From Rosettibacter sp037481715 (GTDB taxonomy: Bacteria > Bacteroidota > Ignavibacteria > Ignavibacteriales > Melioribacteraceae): a DNA stretch of 64,000 nt. Positions 19,570-27,865 of the stretch are shown in pieces. Below the pieces are notes generated by a model, which searched no databases, had not been told where the DNA came from, and saw only the letters and a program-made list of their open reading frames with translations. Both the position numbers and the translations under genes were made by a program. Location of the stretch: contig JBBFLD010000007.1 in assembly GCA_037481715.1 (NCBI GenBank), positions 124,001-188,000 on the forward strand, given 5' to 3'. The first letter of the stretch is position 1; each line of letters starts with the position of its first letter.

Positions 19570-21957
19570 TCAATAATTTAATTCGATGCTGTTCAAATGT
19601 GATTTTGTAATTATCTTTAATGAATTGTTTTCATAAATGAAATCTTTAATTTCATTTTTATTTACCAGAACTTTTCTGGGCTTTTCAACTCCAACGAATC
19701 TAAATGAATAACTTGTTACAGAACTTTGATAATCATTTTTGATTTTTTGAACATTCAAAGAAATTGATTTTTGATTTTGATTAATCGAAAATTTTGTCAA
19801 TGAATAATTCCCTTTTTCATAATCAAAAGTTAATCCGTCATCTTCATAAAAAGTATATTCCGAATATGCTGAAGGGAAAACTAAAAATTCGAGTGTGTCA
19901 ATTTTTTCTTCACCAACATAATTCAAAACTTTTTGCATTGGAATTATTCCACCAGCTCTCAAGAAAATAGGAATTTGATTTATTGGTGTTTCTTTAATAA
20001 TCCATTTACTGCCGTCAACAATTTTATTTTCATTAATGTCATACCATTTACCTTCAGGGAGATATAATTTTTTAAAGTTATCAAATGAATTTAGAACTGG
20101 TGCAACAAGCAAATTATCGCCTATCATAAATTGATATTGTGATTCATGACTGTAACAATTCTCATCGTATTGATAATTAACAAACATTGCTCTCATTATA
20201 GGCAAACCGGTTTGAGCAGAGTTATAAAATTCATTATACCAGAAAGGAAGCATTTTATATCTTAATTGAATAGCTCTTTTAATATCAGGCTCAACAAAAT
20301 CTCCAAAAGTATAAGGTTCACGAAAACGAGTATCAACAGAAGAGTGAGCTCTAAAAAATGGAGTGAAAGCACCAAGCTGAAACCATCTGATTATCAATCT
20401 ATCTGATGGTTCTCCAATGAAGCCGCCGACATCAGAACCAATGAATGGAACACCGCTTAATCCCATGTTGAGAGACATAGTGCATGCAAGATAAAGATGC
20501 TCGTCATTAGCAACATTATCTCCTGTCCAAACAGCAGCATATTTTTGTATTCCAGCATAACCAGCGCGGGTAAGAATAAAATGTCTTTTGTTTGAATATT
20601 TTCTTAATCCTTCATAAGTAGCTTTAGCCATCGAAAGTCCATATACATTATGGATTTTTTTATGATTAGCCTTATGACCATTATCATCAAACATAACAAT
20701 ATCAGGAAAATGTTGTCCCCAAACTGCAGGTTCATTCATATCATTCCAGATTCCTTCAACTCCTTGATTTATGAAATTGCCAACTTTTTGAGCCCACCAA
20801 TTACGAGTTGCTTCTTTTGTAAAATCGGGGAAATAAGACCAGCTGGGCCATACTTCTCCTTCATAAAGTTTTCCATCTGGATATTTAGCAAACAAATCAT
20901 TCTTTATACCCTCGCGAGCCATAAAATAATTTGTATCTGCTTTTACACCAGGGTCGATAATTGTTACTACCTTGAAACCAATATTTTTCAAATCATTGAG
21001 CAATTGTTCTGGATTTGGGAATCGCTCTTTGTTCCATGTAAATACTCTGTATCCATCCATGTAATGAATATCTAAATAAATTACATCGCATGGAATTTCT
21101 CTTTCTCGAAAAGTTGATGCAATAGTTCTAACAAGAGATTCAGGATAATAACTATATCTGCTTTGTTGAAAGCCCAAAGCCCAGAGCGGCGGAAGATTAA
21201 TTTTTCCAGTCAATTTTGTGTAATCTGAAATCACTCTTTTAACTTCGGGTCCATAAATAAAATAATAATCCATCTCGCCGCCTTCTGCACCAAACCAATA
21301 AAATCTGTTGTTGCTTGCTCCAAAATTAAAATATGATTTATATGAGTTATCGAAAAAAATTCCGTATGCTTTGTAATTTCTTATTCCAATAAAAAATGGA
21401 ATTGATTGATAAAGCTCATCTGACCTGCTTGAATAAGCAGGAAAATCTGTATTCCATAATGTATATTGTTTCCCATTTCTTAAAAGACCATCAGATTTTT
21501 CTCCCAAGCCATAAAATTTTTCGTCATTAAAAAGTTTTTTGAAACATCTAACCTCGTCGTTATCAAATGCAACTCCAAAACTTTCTTCATCTGCATTAAT
21601 CAAATTATTTTGTAAATCATAAATAGAAATTCTGCATGGATTCTTTTTTATTTTAACAATAAGTTCTTTTGTTTTAATATTTATATCATTTTCATTTTCA
21701 GTTATGTCAAATTCTGATTTTTCTGGAACAGCGAAGTTTACTGCATACGAAGGAGCAGAAGAAAATTTTTCCTGATTAGTAAATCGAAATCTTAAAATGT
21801 TGTTATCAATAACGTAGAGATTAAACTTAGCATTGGATAATTCAAATTCAATTCTGTTAGAATATGTTTTGTAATTTTTTACATAACCTGCAAATTCGAA
21901 TTCAGCAAATGCTATTGATATATTCAAGAAGAAAAAAAGTAAAATTATTTTTTTCAT
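19570..21957 (-). CDS. Exported alpha-glucosidase, GH31
   Basis: 795 residues counted from the ATG at 21957. This start is preferred over the one four codons upstream because AGGGAAG precedes it and the signal peptide MKKIILLFFFLNISIAFA begins there. An N-terminal beta-sandwich (about 20-230) precedes the (beta/alpha)8 barrel. GH31 landmarks are IWNDMNEPAVW with the nucleophile Asp near 405, AVWTGDN with the acid/base Asp near 477, and FIGSDVGGF near 509; the C-terminal beta domains complete the family layout. It removes glucose from the non-reducing ends of alpha-glucan oligosaccharides, probably in the periplasm. It is the first gene of the operon that continues through GH13, the foldase, TonB receptor, surface protein, PorV and binding protein. 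The composite operator lies at 22195-22223. Confidence 0.93.
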   Translation of the reverse strand: MKKIILLFFFLNISIAFAEFEFAGYVKNYKTYSNRIEFELSNAKFNLYVIDNNILRFRFTNQEKFSSAPSYAVNFAVPEKSEFDITENENDINIKTKELIVKIKKNPCRISIYDLQNNLINADEESFGVAFDNDEVRCFKKLFNDEKFYGLGEKSDGLLRNGKQYTLWNTDFPAYSSRSDELYQSIPFFIGIRNYKAYGIFFDNSYKSYFNFGASNNRFYWFGAEGGEMDYYFIYGPEVKRVISDYTKLTGKINLPPLWALGFQQSRYSYYPESLVRTIASTFREREIPCDVIYLDIHYMDGYRVFTWNKERFPNPEQLLNDLKNIGFKVVTIIDPGVKADTNYFMAREGIKNDLFAKYPDGKLYEGEVWPSWSYFPDFTKEATRNWWAQKVGNFINQGVEGIWNDMNEPAVWGQHFPDIVMFDDNGHKANHKKIHNVYGLSMAKATYEGLRKYSNKRHFILTRAGYAGIQKYAAVWTGDNVANDEHLYLACTMSLNMGLSGVPFIGSDVGGFIGEPSDRLIIRWFQLGAFTPFFRAHSSVDTRFREPYTFGDFVEPDIKRAIQLRYKMLPFWYNEFYNSAQTGLPIMRAMFVNYQYDENCYSHESQYQFMIGDNLLVAPVLNSFDNFKKLYLPEGKWYDINENKIVDGSKWIIKETPINQIPIFLRAGGIIPMQKVLNYVGEEKIDTLEFLVFPSAYSEYTFYEDDGLTFDYEKGNYSLTKFSINQNQKSISLNVQKIKNDYQSSVTSYSFRFVGVEKPRKVLVNKNEIKDFIYENNSLKIITKSHLNSIELNY

Positions 21958-22194
21958 ACTTCCCTGCATTTTTGTTTAAGTGAATATTAGTGAAACTTTG
22001 ACTCAAAAGCATTTTAAATCGAAGTAAAACTTTGAGTGATATCAAATTCAATTTCGAAAAGGTTTGTATTCAAAAAATATTCTCCATTCAAAAGCAGGCT
22101 CATTTAATTACAAAAAAAATACCATCAAAAAATTTTGATTATATGCTAATTTTGAATTTTTCTAAAACTTTGGATAAACGTTTACTTATTAATA

Positions 22195-22223
22195 TGATAA
22201 GTTGCAATTATTATTTTAATAAT
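22195..22223 (-). promoter_or_regulatory. Composite palindromic motif upstream of the GH31 operon
   Basis: TGATAA (22195-22200), 6 nt, then the perfect palindrome ATTATTATTTTAATAAT (22207-22223). Relative to the copy at 3784 the outermost bases change from G/C to A/T on both arms together, keeping the symmetry. It lies about 240 nt upstream of the GH31 start and just downstream of the GH26 stop, so it belongs to the seven-gene operon. Confidence 0.6.
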
Positions 22224-22234
22224 CAGAAGAATTC

Positions 22235-23530
22235 TTACTTAATAAAAATCATCTTCTTTGAATCAAAAAAGCTGCCTGCTTTGAGAGTGTAAATAAAAAT
22301 TCCTGAGGAAGGAAATTTATCATTCAATGATTCAATTGAAAATTCTGCTTGGTATGTTCCAGCATCTTTATATTCATTAACTAATGTTGATATTTCTCTT
22401 CCTAAGATATCGTAAACTTTTAATACAGTAAAATTTTTCTCGGGTAAATGATAACGAATTTTTGTGCTGGGATTAAATGGATTGGGATAATTTTGCTCGA
22501 GCAAAAATTTTCTTTCAAATGTTTTTTCTTTAACATCTGTGCTTACAATTCTTGGAAGATAATATGAATCTGCAATAGCGTCCTGATAAGCTTTTAATGA
22601 CAAATCTGAAGAATTAATTCTCCAATCTGTATCCACAGTTCCTTCATATTTTCTGATATGAAACCATGTTACAGCTTTAATTTTTGGAAAAGAATATTTC
22701 AAATAAATTGAATAAGCTTTTCGAATCCACTCGGATTTACTTCCTCCAATTTCAACCGAAGCAAATTCTGCAATCATCATCGGCTTATTATAACTTACAA
22801 ACTTTTGATACAGAGATGAATAGATATCAAAAAATTCAATCCAGCCAGACCAACTTTGAGTTCTTCCAAAATTGTATCCATCAAAACCAATCCAATCGAC
22901 ATATTCATCGCCGGGATAATAATTTTCTGGAACATTCCAGCTCTCATTTGGAGAACTTCCATTGTTTGGACACCAAATCCATACAACATTATTTACACCT
23001 TCTTCTTTGAATAAATCATGAACTCTTCGATAAGCAGAAATAAATCTTTCAGGACCATCAGGTTTGGTTGGGTCGCCAAAACCATTTTTTGTTCCACCAC
23101 CATTCTTTGCACCACCGTATGTATACCAATCACCATTGAATTCATGACCAAGACGAATGAAAAGTGGTTTGCCCCAATTTTTTACCTGTCTTGCATATCC
23201 TCGAATGTAATTATCATAATTGCCGTTGATTATACCATCAAGTGGATAGGGCGAACCACTAACTTGCGGCATCCAAGTTATATGAGGTATCGAACCATTT
23301 GAAACAATTTCATTGCATTTTGATTCAGGAAAATCTGGAATTTTACTGCTGGGCCATCCTGTAAAAAACATTTCAATTGCAATTTCTTTTTTTGCAAGTT
23401 CTACAAATTCTTTATGTGTATCATTTCCAGTAAATGCTGAATGATAACATCCATATTCTGGGACAGGAATAATCTGTGCAAACAGTAAATTGAAATTCAT
23501 AATTAAAAGTGCAATAAAAATTTTTTTCAT
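22235..23530 (-). CDS. Secreted GH26-type beta-mannanase/glucanase with sorting tail
   Basis: 431 residues. Signal peptide (1-18), then a single barrel with GH26 (clan A) features: GKPLFIRLGHEFNGDWYTY, where the His-Glu pair near residue 131 contains the acid/base Glu; VDWIGFDGYNFG; and PMMIAEFAS with the nucleophile Glu near 255. The last 85 residues form a type IX sorting tail (QNYPNPFNP near 350, SGIFIYTL). GH26 enzymes are mostly endo-beta-1,4-mannanases, with some mixed-linkage glucanases and xylanases. AGGGAACAG precedes the start. It follows the GH2 gene by 33 nt and would share its transcript. The pair is beta-linked-glycan specific, which differs from the alpha-glucan theme of the next operon, so the natural substrate may be a mixed polysaccharide or the locus may serve more than one. 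Confidence 0.85.
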   Translation of the reverse strand: MKKIFIALLIMNFNLLFAQIIPVPEYGCYHSAFTGNDTHKEFVELAKKEIAIEMFFTGWPSSKIPDFPESKCNEIVSNGSIPHITWMPQVSGSPYPLDGIINGNYDNYIRGYARQVKNWGKPLFIRLGHEFNGDWYTYGGAKNGGGTKNGFGDPTKPDGPERFISAYRRVHDLFKEEGVNNVVWIWCPNNGSSPNESWNVPENYYPGDEYVDWIGFDGYNFGRTQSWSGWIEFFDIYSSLYQKFVSYNKPMMIAEFASVEIGGSKSEWIRKAYSIYLKYSFPKIKAVTWFHIRKYEGTVDTDWRINSSDLSLKAYQDAIADSYYLPRIVSTDVKEKTFERKFLLEQNYPNPFNPSTKIRYHLPEKNFTVLKVYDILGREISTLVNEYKDAGTYQAEFSIESLNDKFPSSGIFIYTLKAGSFFDSKKMIFIK

Positions 23531-23563
23531 CTCTGTTCCCTGTTTTTATGTTATCATTTGACA

Positions 23564-25894
23564 CTATTTTATTAAAATCATCTTTTTTGTTTGAACAAAA
23601 TTTTTAGCAATAATTTTATAGAAATAAATTCCACTGGAAAGTTCTGATGCATCGAATTTAATTTCATATTTTCCCGGCTGCTTAATTTCATTTTCTAATA
23701 TTTTTATTTCTCTTCCTAAAACATCATAAATTTTTATTACTACTCGAGAAACTTCAGGTAATTTGTAACTGATTATAGTAGATGGATTGAAAGGGTTGGG
23801 AAAATTTTGATATAGCCGAAATTCATTTGGAATTTGCAATTCATCTTTTTCTTTTATATCTGTGATGATTCCATCTAAATTATAAAATGGTGCATAAAGT
23901 GCTTTCAAAGAATTTGCAACTGGTTTAGCATTTTTTCTATCCATGGAATACAAACCCATAGTTTGCCAGCCTGCGGTTTTATTCTGATACCAATCAAAAA
24001 CTGTCCACCAAGTTGTTGCAGCAAGACAACCATTGGATTCATTCAATTTTCCAGATTCATCGTAAGGCAGAAAAAATCGAAAAGCTTTAAAAGTTTCATC
24101 AAGAACTTTTAATTGGGTCTGCTCTTCAGCTCCATCTTCTCTTGACCAATAACCAAATTCAGTATCAATAATTGGTTTTTTTGGATAATAATTTTTTGCA
24201 TCAAGTAAAAATTTTACAGTGCCGCTGTAATAATCAAAAGGTTTGCCATAAAAAATTCCGAAATACATTGTCCAGCCTGCAATATCAAGAGGGAAATGAG
24301 TTAAATCGTTATAACCGGGATTATTTGCTGCAGATGATTGAGTTAATAATCTTCCATCATAATAATTATTTTTCAAATCATCTTTAATTCTGTTGTTAAA
24401 AATCAATCTGTTAGTTGTTTCTTTGCATTCATTTGATGTACTCCACATAATGATTGATGGCCTGTTAAAATCTCGAAATACCATTTCTCTGAACATTTGT
24501 TCATGGATATGCCGTTGATTATTTTGAATCTGCCACTCTTCTGCATTATCGAACCACCAGACAGGAATTTCTTCCATTATAGATATGCCAAGTCTATCTG
24601 CAATTAAATATGTATAAAGATGATTTGGATAATGTGCTGTTCTTAATAACTTGGCATTTAGTGATTTTATTAATTTCAAATCAGAATAAATAATATCAAG
24701 AGGAAGACTTCTTCCATAAACGGGATGGTCTTCATGTCGTGCAACCCCAGGAAGAAATACTATGTGATTATTGAATATTAATTTATTCTCTTTTGTTTCT
24801 ACTTTTCGTATTCCAAATTGAGTATAAAATTCATCAAGCACTTTTACGTTTTCTTTTAATGAAACTTTCATGACATACAAATTTGGTTCTTTCATCGACC
24901 ATAATCTTGGATTTAATATTTTTAGATTTGTCCGCCACACATTAATTGAATCAGCAGGGATTTCAATTGCTCTTTCTGAGTTTCCTTCTGCTTGAACTTT
25001 TTTGCCTGCAATATCAGAAGAAAATTCAGAAGTGATGTTATTATCATTTACATTGCCTTCATAAATTTCTATTTCTACTTTGCAATTGCTTGAAGGAGTT
25101 TTGTTTTTATTTTTAAGTACTATTGTTGTTTGAATATTCCCCTCTAAATCAAGAGGAACAACATCTGCCCTAACTACAGAAATTGGATTAGAGAATTCTA
25201 AATAAACATCATGGATTATTCCTGTATAATTGAACCAATCACATTCAATAAATGGAACAATATCTTTTCTTGTTCCCCACTTTGGATTATCAACTCTAAC
25301 TGTTATTTGATTCTTTCCTCCGTAATTGATTTTATCGGTTACATCAAATGCAAATGGTGTATAACCTCCTTCATGATAGCCGATGTAATTATCATTAATC
25401 CAAACATCTGCAACGTAATTCACCGAATAAAAAATTAATTTCACAAATTTATTTTTGAGTGAATCATCAACATTAAAAGTTCTGCGATACCAAACACCAT
25501 CGGCATATAACTCTGGTGGAGTTGTAGTTCCTGTTGTTGAATTTTCAACCGAAGGAATTATTTTTGTTTCCCAAGATGAATCATCATAAGTTGATAAATG
25601 CCTGCCTGTAGCTTCAGAAATTAAATTGTTATATCCCGCGGCATCTCTCTTTGCAAGTGAAATATTGTCTGAAGCATTAAATCTTTTTTTCTTCCATTCA
25701 CCTTTTAAGTCAATTATAACTCTTTTCTGCTTTTCAAAAGAAGGAAGAGGCATTCCATTTTGATAAGGAATTTTAATTCCATTAAAATCTATCAATTTTA
25801 ATGTGGATTCGAGAGTGGCAGTTTGTGAATGTAAATTTATAAACGGAAATATCAAGAAAAGATAAACAATAAACAGCTGCAGATTTTTATTCAT
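23564..25894 (-). CDS. Secreted GH2 beta-glycosidase with sorting tail
   Basis: 776 residues. A signal peptide (about 1-24) is followed by the GH2 sugar-binding jelly roll (about 60-215, GVWYRRTFNV, ADVWINDNYIGYHEGGYTPF), an immunoglobulin-like domain (about 215-320) and a TIM barrel. The barrel has LLRTAHYPNHLYTYLIADRLGISIMEE split by the usual GH2 signature positions, the acid/base Glu in TSNE (near 488) and the nucleophile in DTEFGYW (near 580). A type IX sorting tail begins near 700 (QNFPNPFNP) and ends with SGIYFYKI. Family members are beta-galactosidases, glucuronidases or mannosidases; which applies is not decidable here. It heads a two-gene unit with the GH26 enzyme, and the composite operator at 26010-26038 lies about 120-145 nt upstream. 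Confidence 0.9.
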   Translation of the reverse strand: MNKNLQLFIVYLFLIFPFINLHSQTATLESTLKLIDFNGIKIPYQNGMPLPSFEKQKRVIIDLKGEWKKKRFNASDNISLAKRDAAGYNNLISEATGRHLSTYDDSSWETKIIPSVENSTTGTTTPPELYADGVWYRRTFNVDDSLKNKFVKLIFYSVNYVADVWINDNYIGYHEGGYTPFAFDVTDKINYGGKNQITVRVDNPKWGTRKDIVPFIECDWFNYTGIIHDVYLEFSNPISVVRADVVPLDLEGNIQTTIVLKNKNKTPSSNCKVEIEIYEGNVNDNNITSEFSSDIAGKKVQAEGNSERAIEIPADSINVWRTNLKILNPRLWSMKEPNLYVMKVSLKENVKVLDEFYTQFGIRKVETKENKLIFNNHIVFLPGVARHEDHPVYGRSLPLDIIYSDLKLIKSLNAKLLRTAHYPNHLYTYLIADRLGISIMEEIPVWWFDNAEEWQIQNNQRHIHEQMFREMVFRDFNRPSIIMWSTSNECKETTNRLIFNNRIKDDLKNNYYDGRLLTQSSAANNPGYNDLTHFPLDIAGWTMYFGIFYGKPFDYYSGTVKFLLDAKNYYPKKPIIDTEFGYWSREDGAEEQTQLKVLDETFKAFRFFLPYDESGKLNESNGCLAATTWWTVFDWYQNKTAGWQTMGLYSMDRKNAKPVANSLKALYAPFYNLDGIITDIKEKDELQIPNEFRLYQNFPNPFNPSTIISYKLPEVSRVVIKIYDVLGREIKILENEIKQPGKYEIKFDASELSSGIYFYKIIAKNFVQTKKMILIK

Positions 25895-26009
25895 AAATAG
25901 TTCTCTTTTTTTTAAGAAAAATTTAACAAAAAGAATACCTGAGTTATGAGTTTAGAAATTCATATTTTTCAAATGAGTAATGAAGAAAAAGGATTGCCGC
26001 TTATTAAAG

Positions 26010-26038
26010 TGATAATTAACAGTTATTAAATTAATAAC
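26010..26038 (-). promoter_or_regulatory. Composite palindromic motif upstream of the GH2-GH26 unit
   Basis: TGATAA (26010-26015), 6 nt, then the perfect palindrome GTTATTAAATTAATAAC (26022-26038), about 130 nt upstream of the GH2 start. The 3-nt centre differs from the other two copies (AAT against TTT) while both arms are kept. A wider inverted repeat (ATTGCCGC / GCGGCAAT, 25993-26051) encloses the site. Confidence 0.6.
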
Positions 26039-26336
26039 TTACTGCGGCAATAAGATTGGTTAATAGAATACAGATTAAGCAGATTAGCTTAGTTTTAATC
26101 AATGATGATTGATGAATAAAAGAATCTAAATTTCAGACAATAAAAATCTGAATAACTGTGTTCATCTGTGTGTAAAAAAGATTGAAACTTCTAAAATTGC
26201 AAAAAGAACAAAGAAACTTTAATGGTAATGCAACTTATATCTTACATCATAAACGGAACAAGCGAATTGATCCTCGATGTTAATGCATAAACTACAACCT
26301 TTAGGTGTGTAAAAAGTCTTGTGTAAATGGTGAATG

Positions 26337-26410
26337 ACGAGCTTGAGTCTAAGCGGAATTAAGTCCCGCTTACAGCGGGATAAACTCCGCGGAACGAAGC
26401 TTAGGCTCGT
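26337..26410. repeat. Nested palindromic repeat inside the IS remnant
   Basis: Outer arms ACGAGC...CTAAGC and GCTTAGGCTCGT enclose inner arms GCGGA...GTCCCGC and GCGGGAT...TCCGC, giving a long imperfect cruciform of about 74 nt. It is much richer in G+C than its surroundings and sits where the transposase N-terminus should be. Confidence 0.7.
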
Positions 26411-26429
26411 GGAATTAACTTGATAAAAA

Positions 26430-27276
26430 GTATGATACTCGAGATATATTAATGAACTTTATGGTATAGATATCAGTCAAACTTTGGTATCAAATATTAC
26501 AAACAAAATAGTATACCTATCTGAGGACTGGCAGAATTGAGAAAGTCTACTTGATAATATTTTTTGACGCAATACATTACAAAATAAGTGATGAATCAAG
26601 AAAAGTCACTTCTAAAGCGGCTTATACTTATTTAGCAGTTAATATGGAAACTCAAGGACTAACTTGGAATCTGGGTATCGGAGGCAGAAGGAGCGAACTT
26701 CTGGCTCAATATTCTAACTGAGTTAAAGAATCGAAGTCTGGAAGATATTTTTATTGCTTGTATTGACGGACGGAAGGGTTTTCCAGAGTCAATAAATACC
26801 GTTTTCCCAAAAACAGAAATCCAGCTTTGTATTATCCATCAAATCAGAAATACATTAAAGTATGTTGCTTCGAAAGATCAGAAACAATTTGTCAAAGAAC
26901 TTAAAGAAGTCTATAAAGCTCCAACTGAAGAAGCGGCATTGATGAATCTCGAGCAATTGGAGTTAAATTGGGGAAAGAAATATTCCCTTGCTGTTAAATC
27001 TTGGAGAATCAACTGGAATAATCTTGCAAACTTACTTCAAATATCCTGAAGAAATAAGAACGGTTACTTATACTACCAATGTAGTGGAAGCTTTACATCG
27101 TCAGTTCAGAAAGGTTACAAAATCAAGCTATATTTTTCCCAAATGATGAAGCCCTTAAAAAAATGTTATACTTAACTTTCAGAGATTTATCTAAAAAATG
27201 GACTATGCCAATACGCAATTGGGCAGTAATTCTCTCAACTTTTTCAATCTATTTTAAGGACAGATTTTATGATTAA
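26430..27276 (+). pseudogene. IS256-family transposase, frameshifted and 5'-truncated
   Basis: Translation in successive frames restores a mutator-type transposase. It begins with INELYGIDISQTLVSNIT, then FDAIHYKISDESRKV, CIDGRKGFPESINTVFP, LCIIHQIRNTLKYV, YFKYPEEIRTVTYTTNVVEA, and KKWTMPIRNWAVILSTF before the TAA at 27274-27276. At least four frame changes and the in-frame stops at 26538 and 26719 break it. The N-terminal third is absent. The DDE residues around FDA and CIDG are still recognisable, but no functional protein can be made. Plus strand, opposite to both flanking gene clusters. Confidence 0.88.
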
Positions 27277-27481
27277 TACTTAACATAAAAATTCTATTTA
27301 CACAAATTATTTTACAGACTCTAACAAAAACTTAAGTTCTTTTTCCTATTTTATTAATTTTTAGTGTTGGCCGTTTTAATTTGTCATTGCAAGTTAAATC
27401 TTTGCTTTTCAGAATGTGCGGCGACACTTTTTTATTTTAATATCAATTGAGTTTTATATTAATGAATCATTTTATGAATAC

Positions 27482-27634
27482 TTAAATAAAATTTTTTGCC
27501 TTAGGATATTTTTCTTGTTTTTTAACATAACGATGACTTTTATTACCACTTACTTTACTGCCGCAACTCGGGCAATAAATAGCAGCTTCAATAAGTTTAT
27601 GACCACAGTTTGGGCAGTATATTATTTTAGCCAT
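27482..27634 (-). CDS. Small double-zinc-ribbon protein
   Basis: 50 residues from an ATG at 27634 with AAGGTG upstream. The sequence begins MAKIIYCPNCGHKLIEAAIY and continues CPSCGSKVSG, so two CPxCG knuckles spaced as in one zinc ribbon. The basic C-terminus (KSHRYVKKQEKYPKAKNFI) has no membrane segment. It should be a cytoplasmic zinc-binding protein of unknown role. It lies immediately downstream of the frameshifted CcmH-like gene and ends the minus-strand metal cluster. Short ribbons of this type are common and carry little functional information. Confidence 0.7.
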   Translation of the reverse strand: MAKIIYCPNCGHKLIEAAIYCPSCGSKVSGNKSHRYVKKQEKYPKAKNFI

Positions 27635-27642
27635 AATTCACC

Positions 27643-27865
27643 TTATATTTTTTTCCCGACATATTTGCTATTAACTAATTCAATTATTTGGTTTACAGTG
27701 TATCTGTTTTCAGAAATCTTTTCATCAATAAATCTTTTTACTTCTTTAGCACCATTAGGATGGGAACAATTTTAATTCATCAATAATGCATTTACCGCAA
27801 GGACAATTAAACTGCAAATAAATTGCATCTTTATCGGAAACGGCTGTCCAGACTAATATTATTGT
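27643..27865 (-). pseudogene. CcmH/NrfF-like cysteine-rich domain gene, frameshifted and lacking a start
   Basis: On the minus strand one frame encodes IILVWTAVSDKDAIYLQFN then CPCGKCIIDELK and stops; a neighbouring frame continues CSHPNGAKEVKRFIDEKI and SENRYTVNQIIELVNSKY to a TAA at 27643. Joined by a one-base change in an AAAA run, this is a CPCGKC...C domain like the periplasmic part of the protein encoded just upstream (CSCGTCGEESLEKCTC, then RQFIRDYVV). No ATG precedes it; the frame opens straight after that gene's stop. It could be a decayed second copy, or an assembly indel in a homopolymer splitting a real gene, though the missing start argues for decay. Confidence 0.6.

Larger units (their letters stand above)
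26306..27318 (+). mobile_element. Degenerate IS256-family insertion sequence
   Basis: About 1.0 kb bounded by imperfect terminal inverted repeats. The left end near 26308 reads TGTAAAAAGTCTTGTGTAAAT. The reverse complement of the right end near 27316 reads TGTAAAATAATTTGTGTAAAT. They match at 17 of 21 positions. Between them is the wreck of a mutator/IS256 transposase. The element is shorter than usual for the family because the 5' part of the gene is missing and a 74-nt palindromic sequence stands there instead. It separates the polysaccharide region from the metal-efflux region. No target duplication was identified with confidence. Confidence 0.8.

Noticed and set aside
22032..22292. 86-codon plus-strand frame between GH31 and GH26
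   Set aside because: It covers the operator-like motif and the GH26 3' end, and its translation is biased and unrecognisable.
25993..26051. Terminator formed by ATTGCCGC / GCGGCAAT
   Set aside because: The loop is over 40 nt and encloses the composite motif, so it is better seen as part of that site.
27416..27775. 119-codon open frame on the plus strand after the IS remnant
   Set aside because: Its translation is low-complexity, and the opposite strand encodes recognisable Cys-rich proteins over the same bases.
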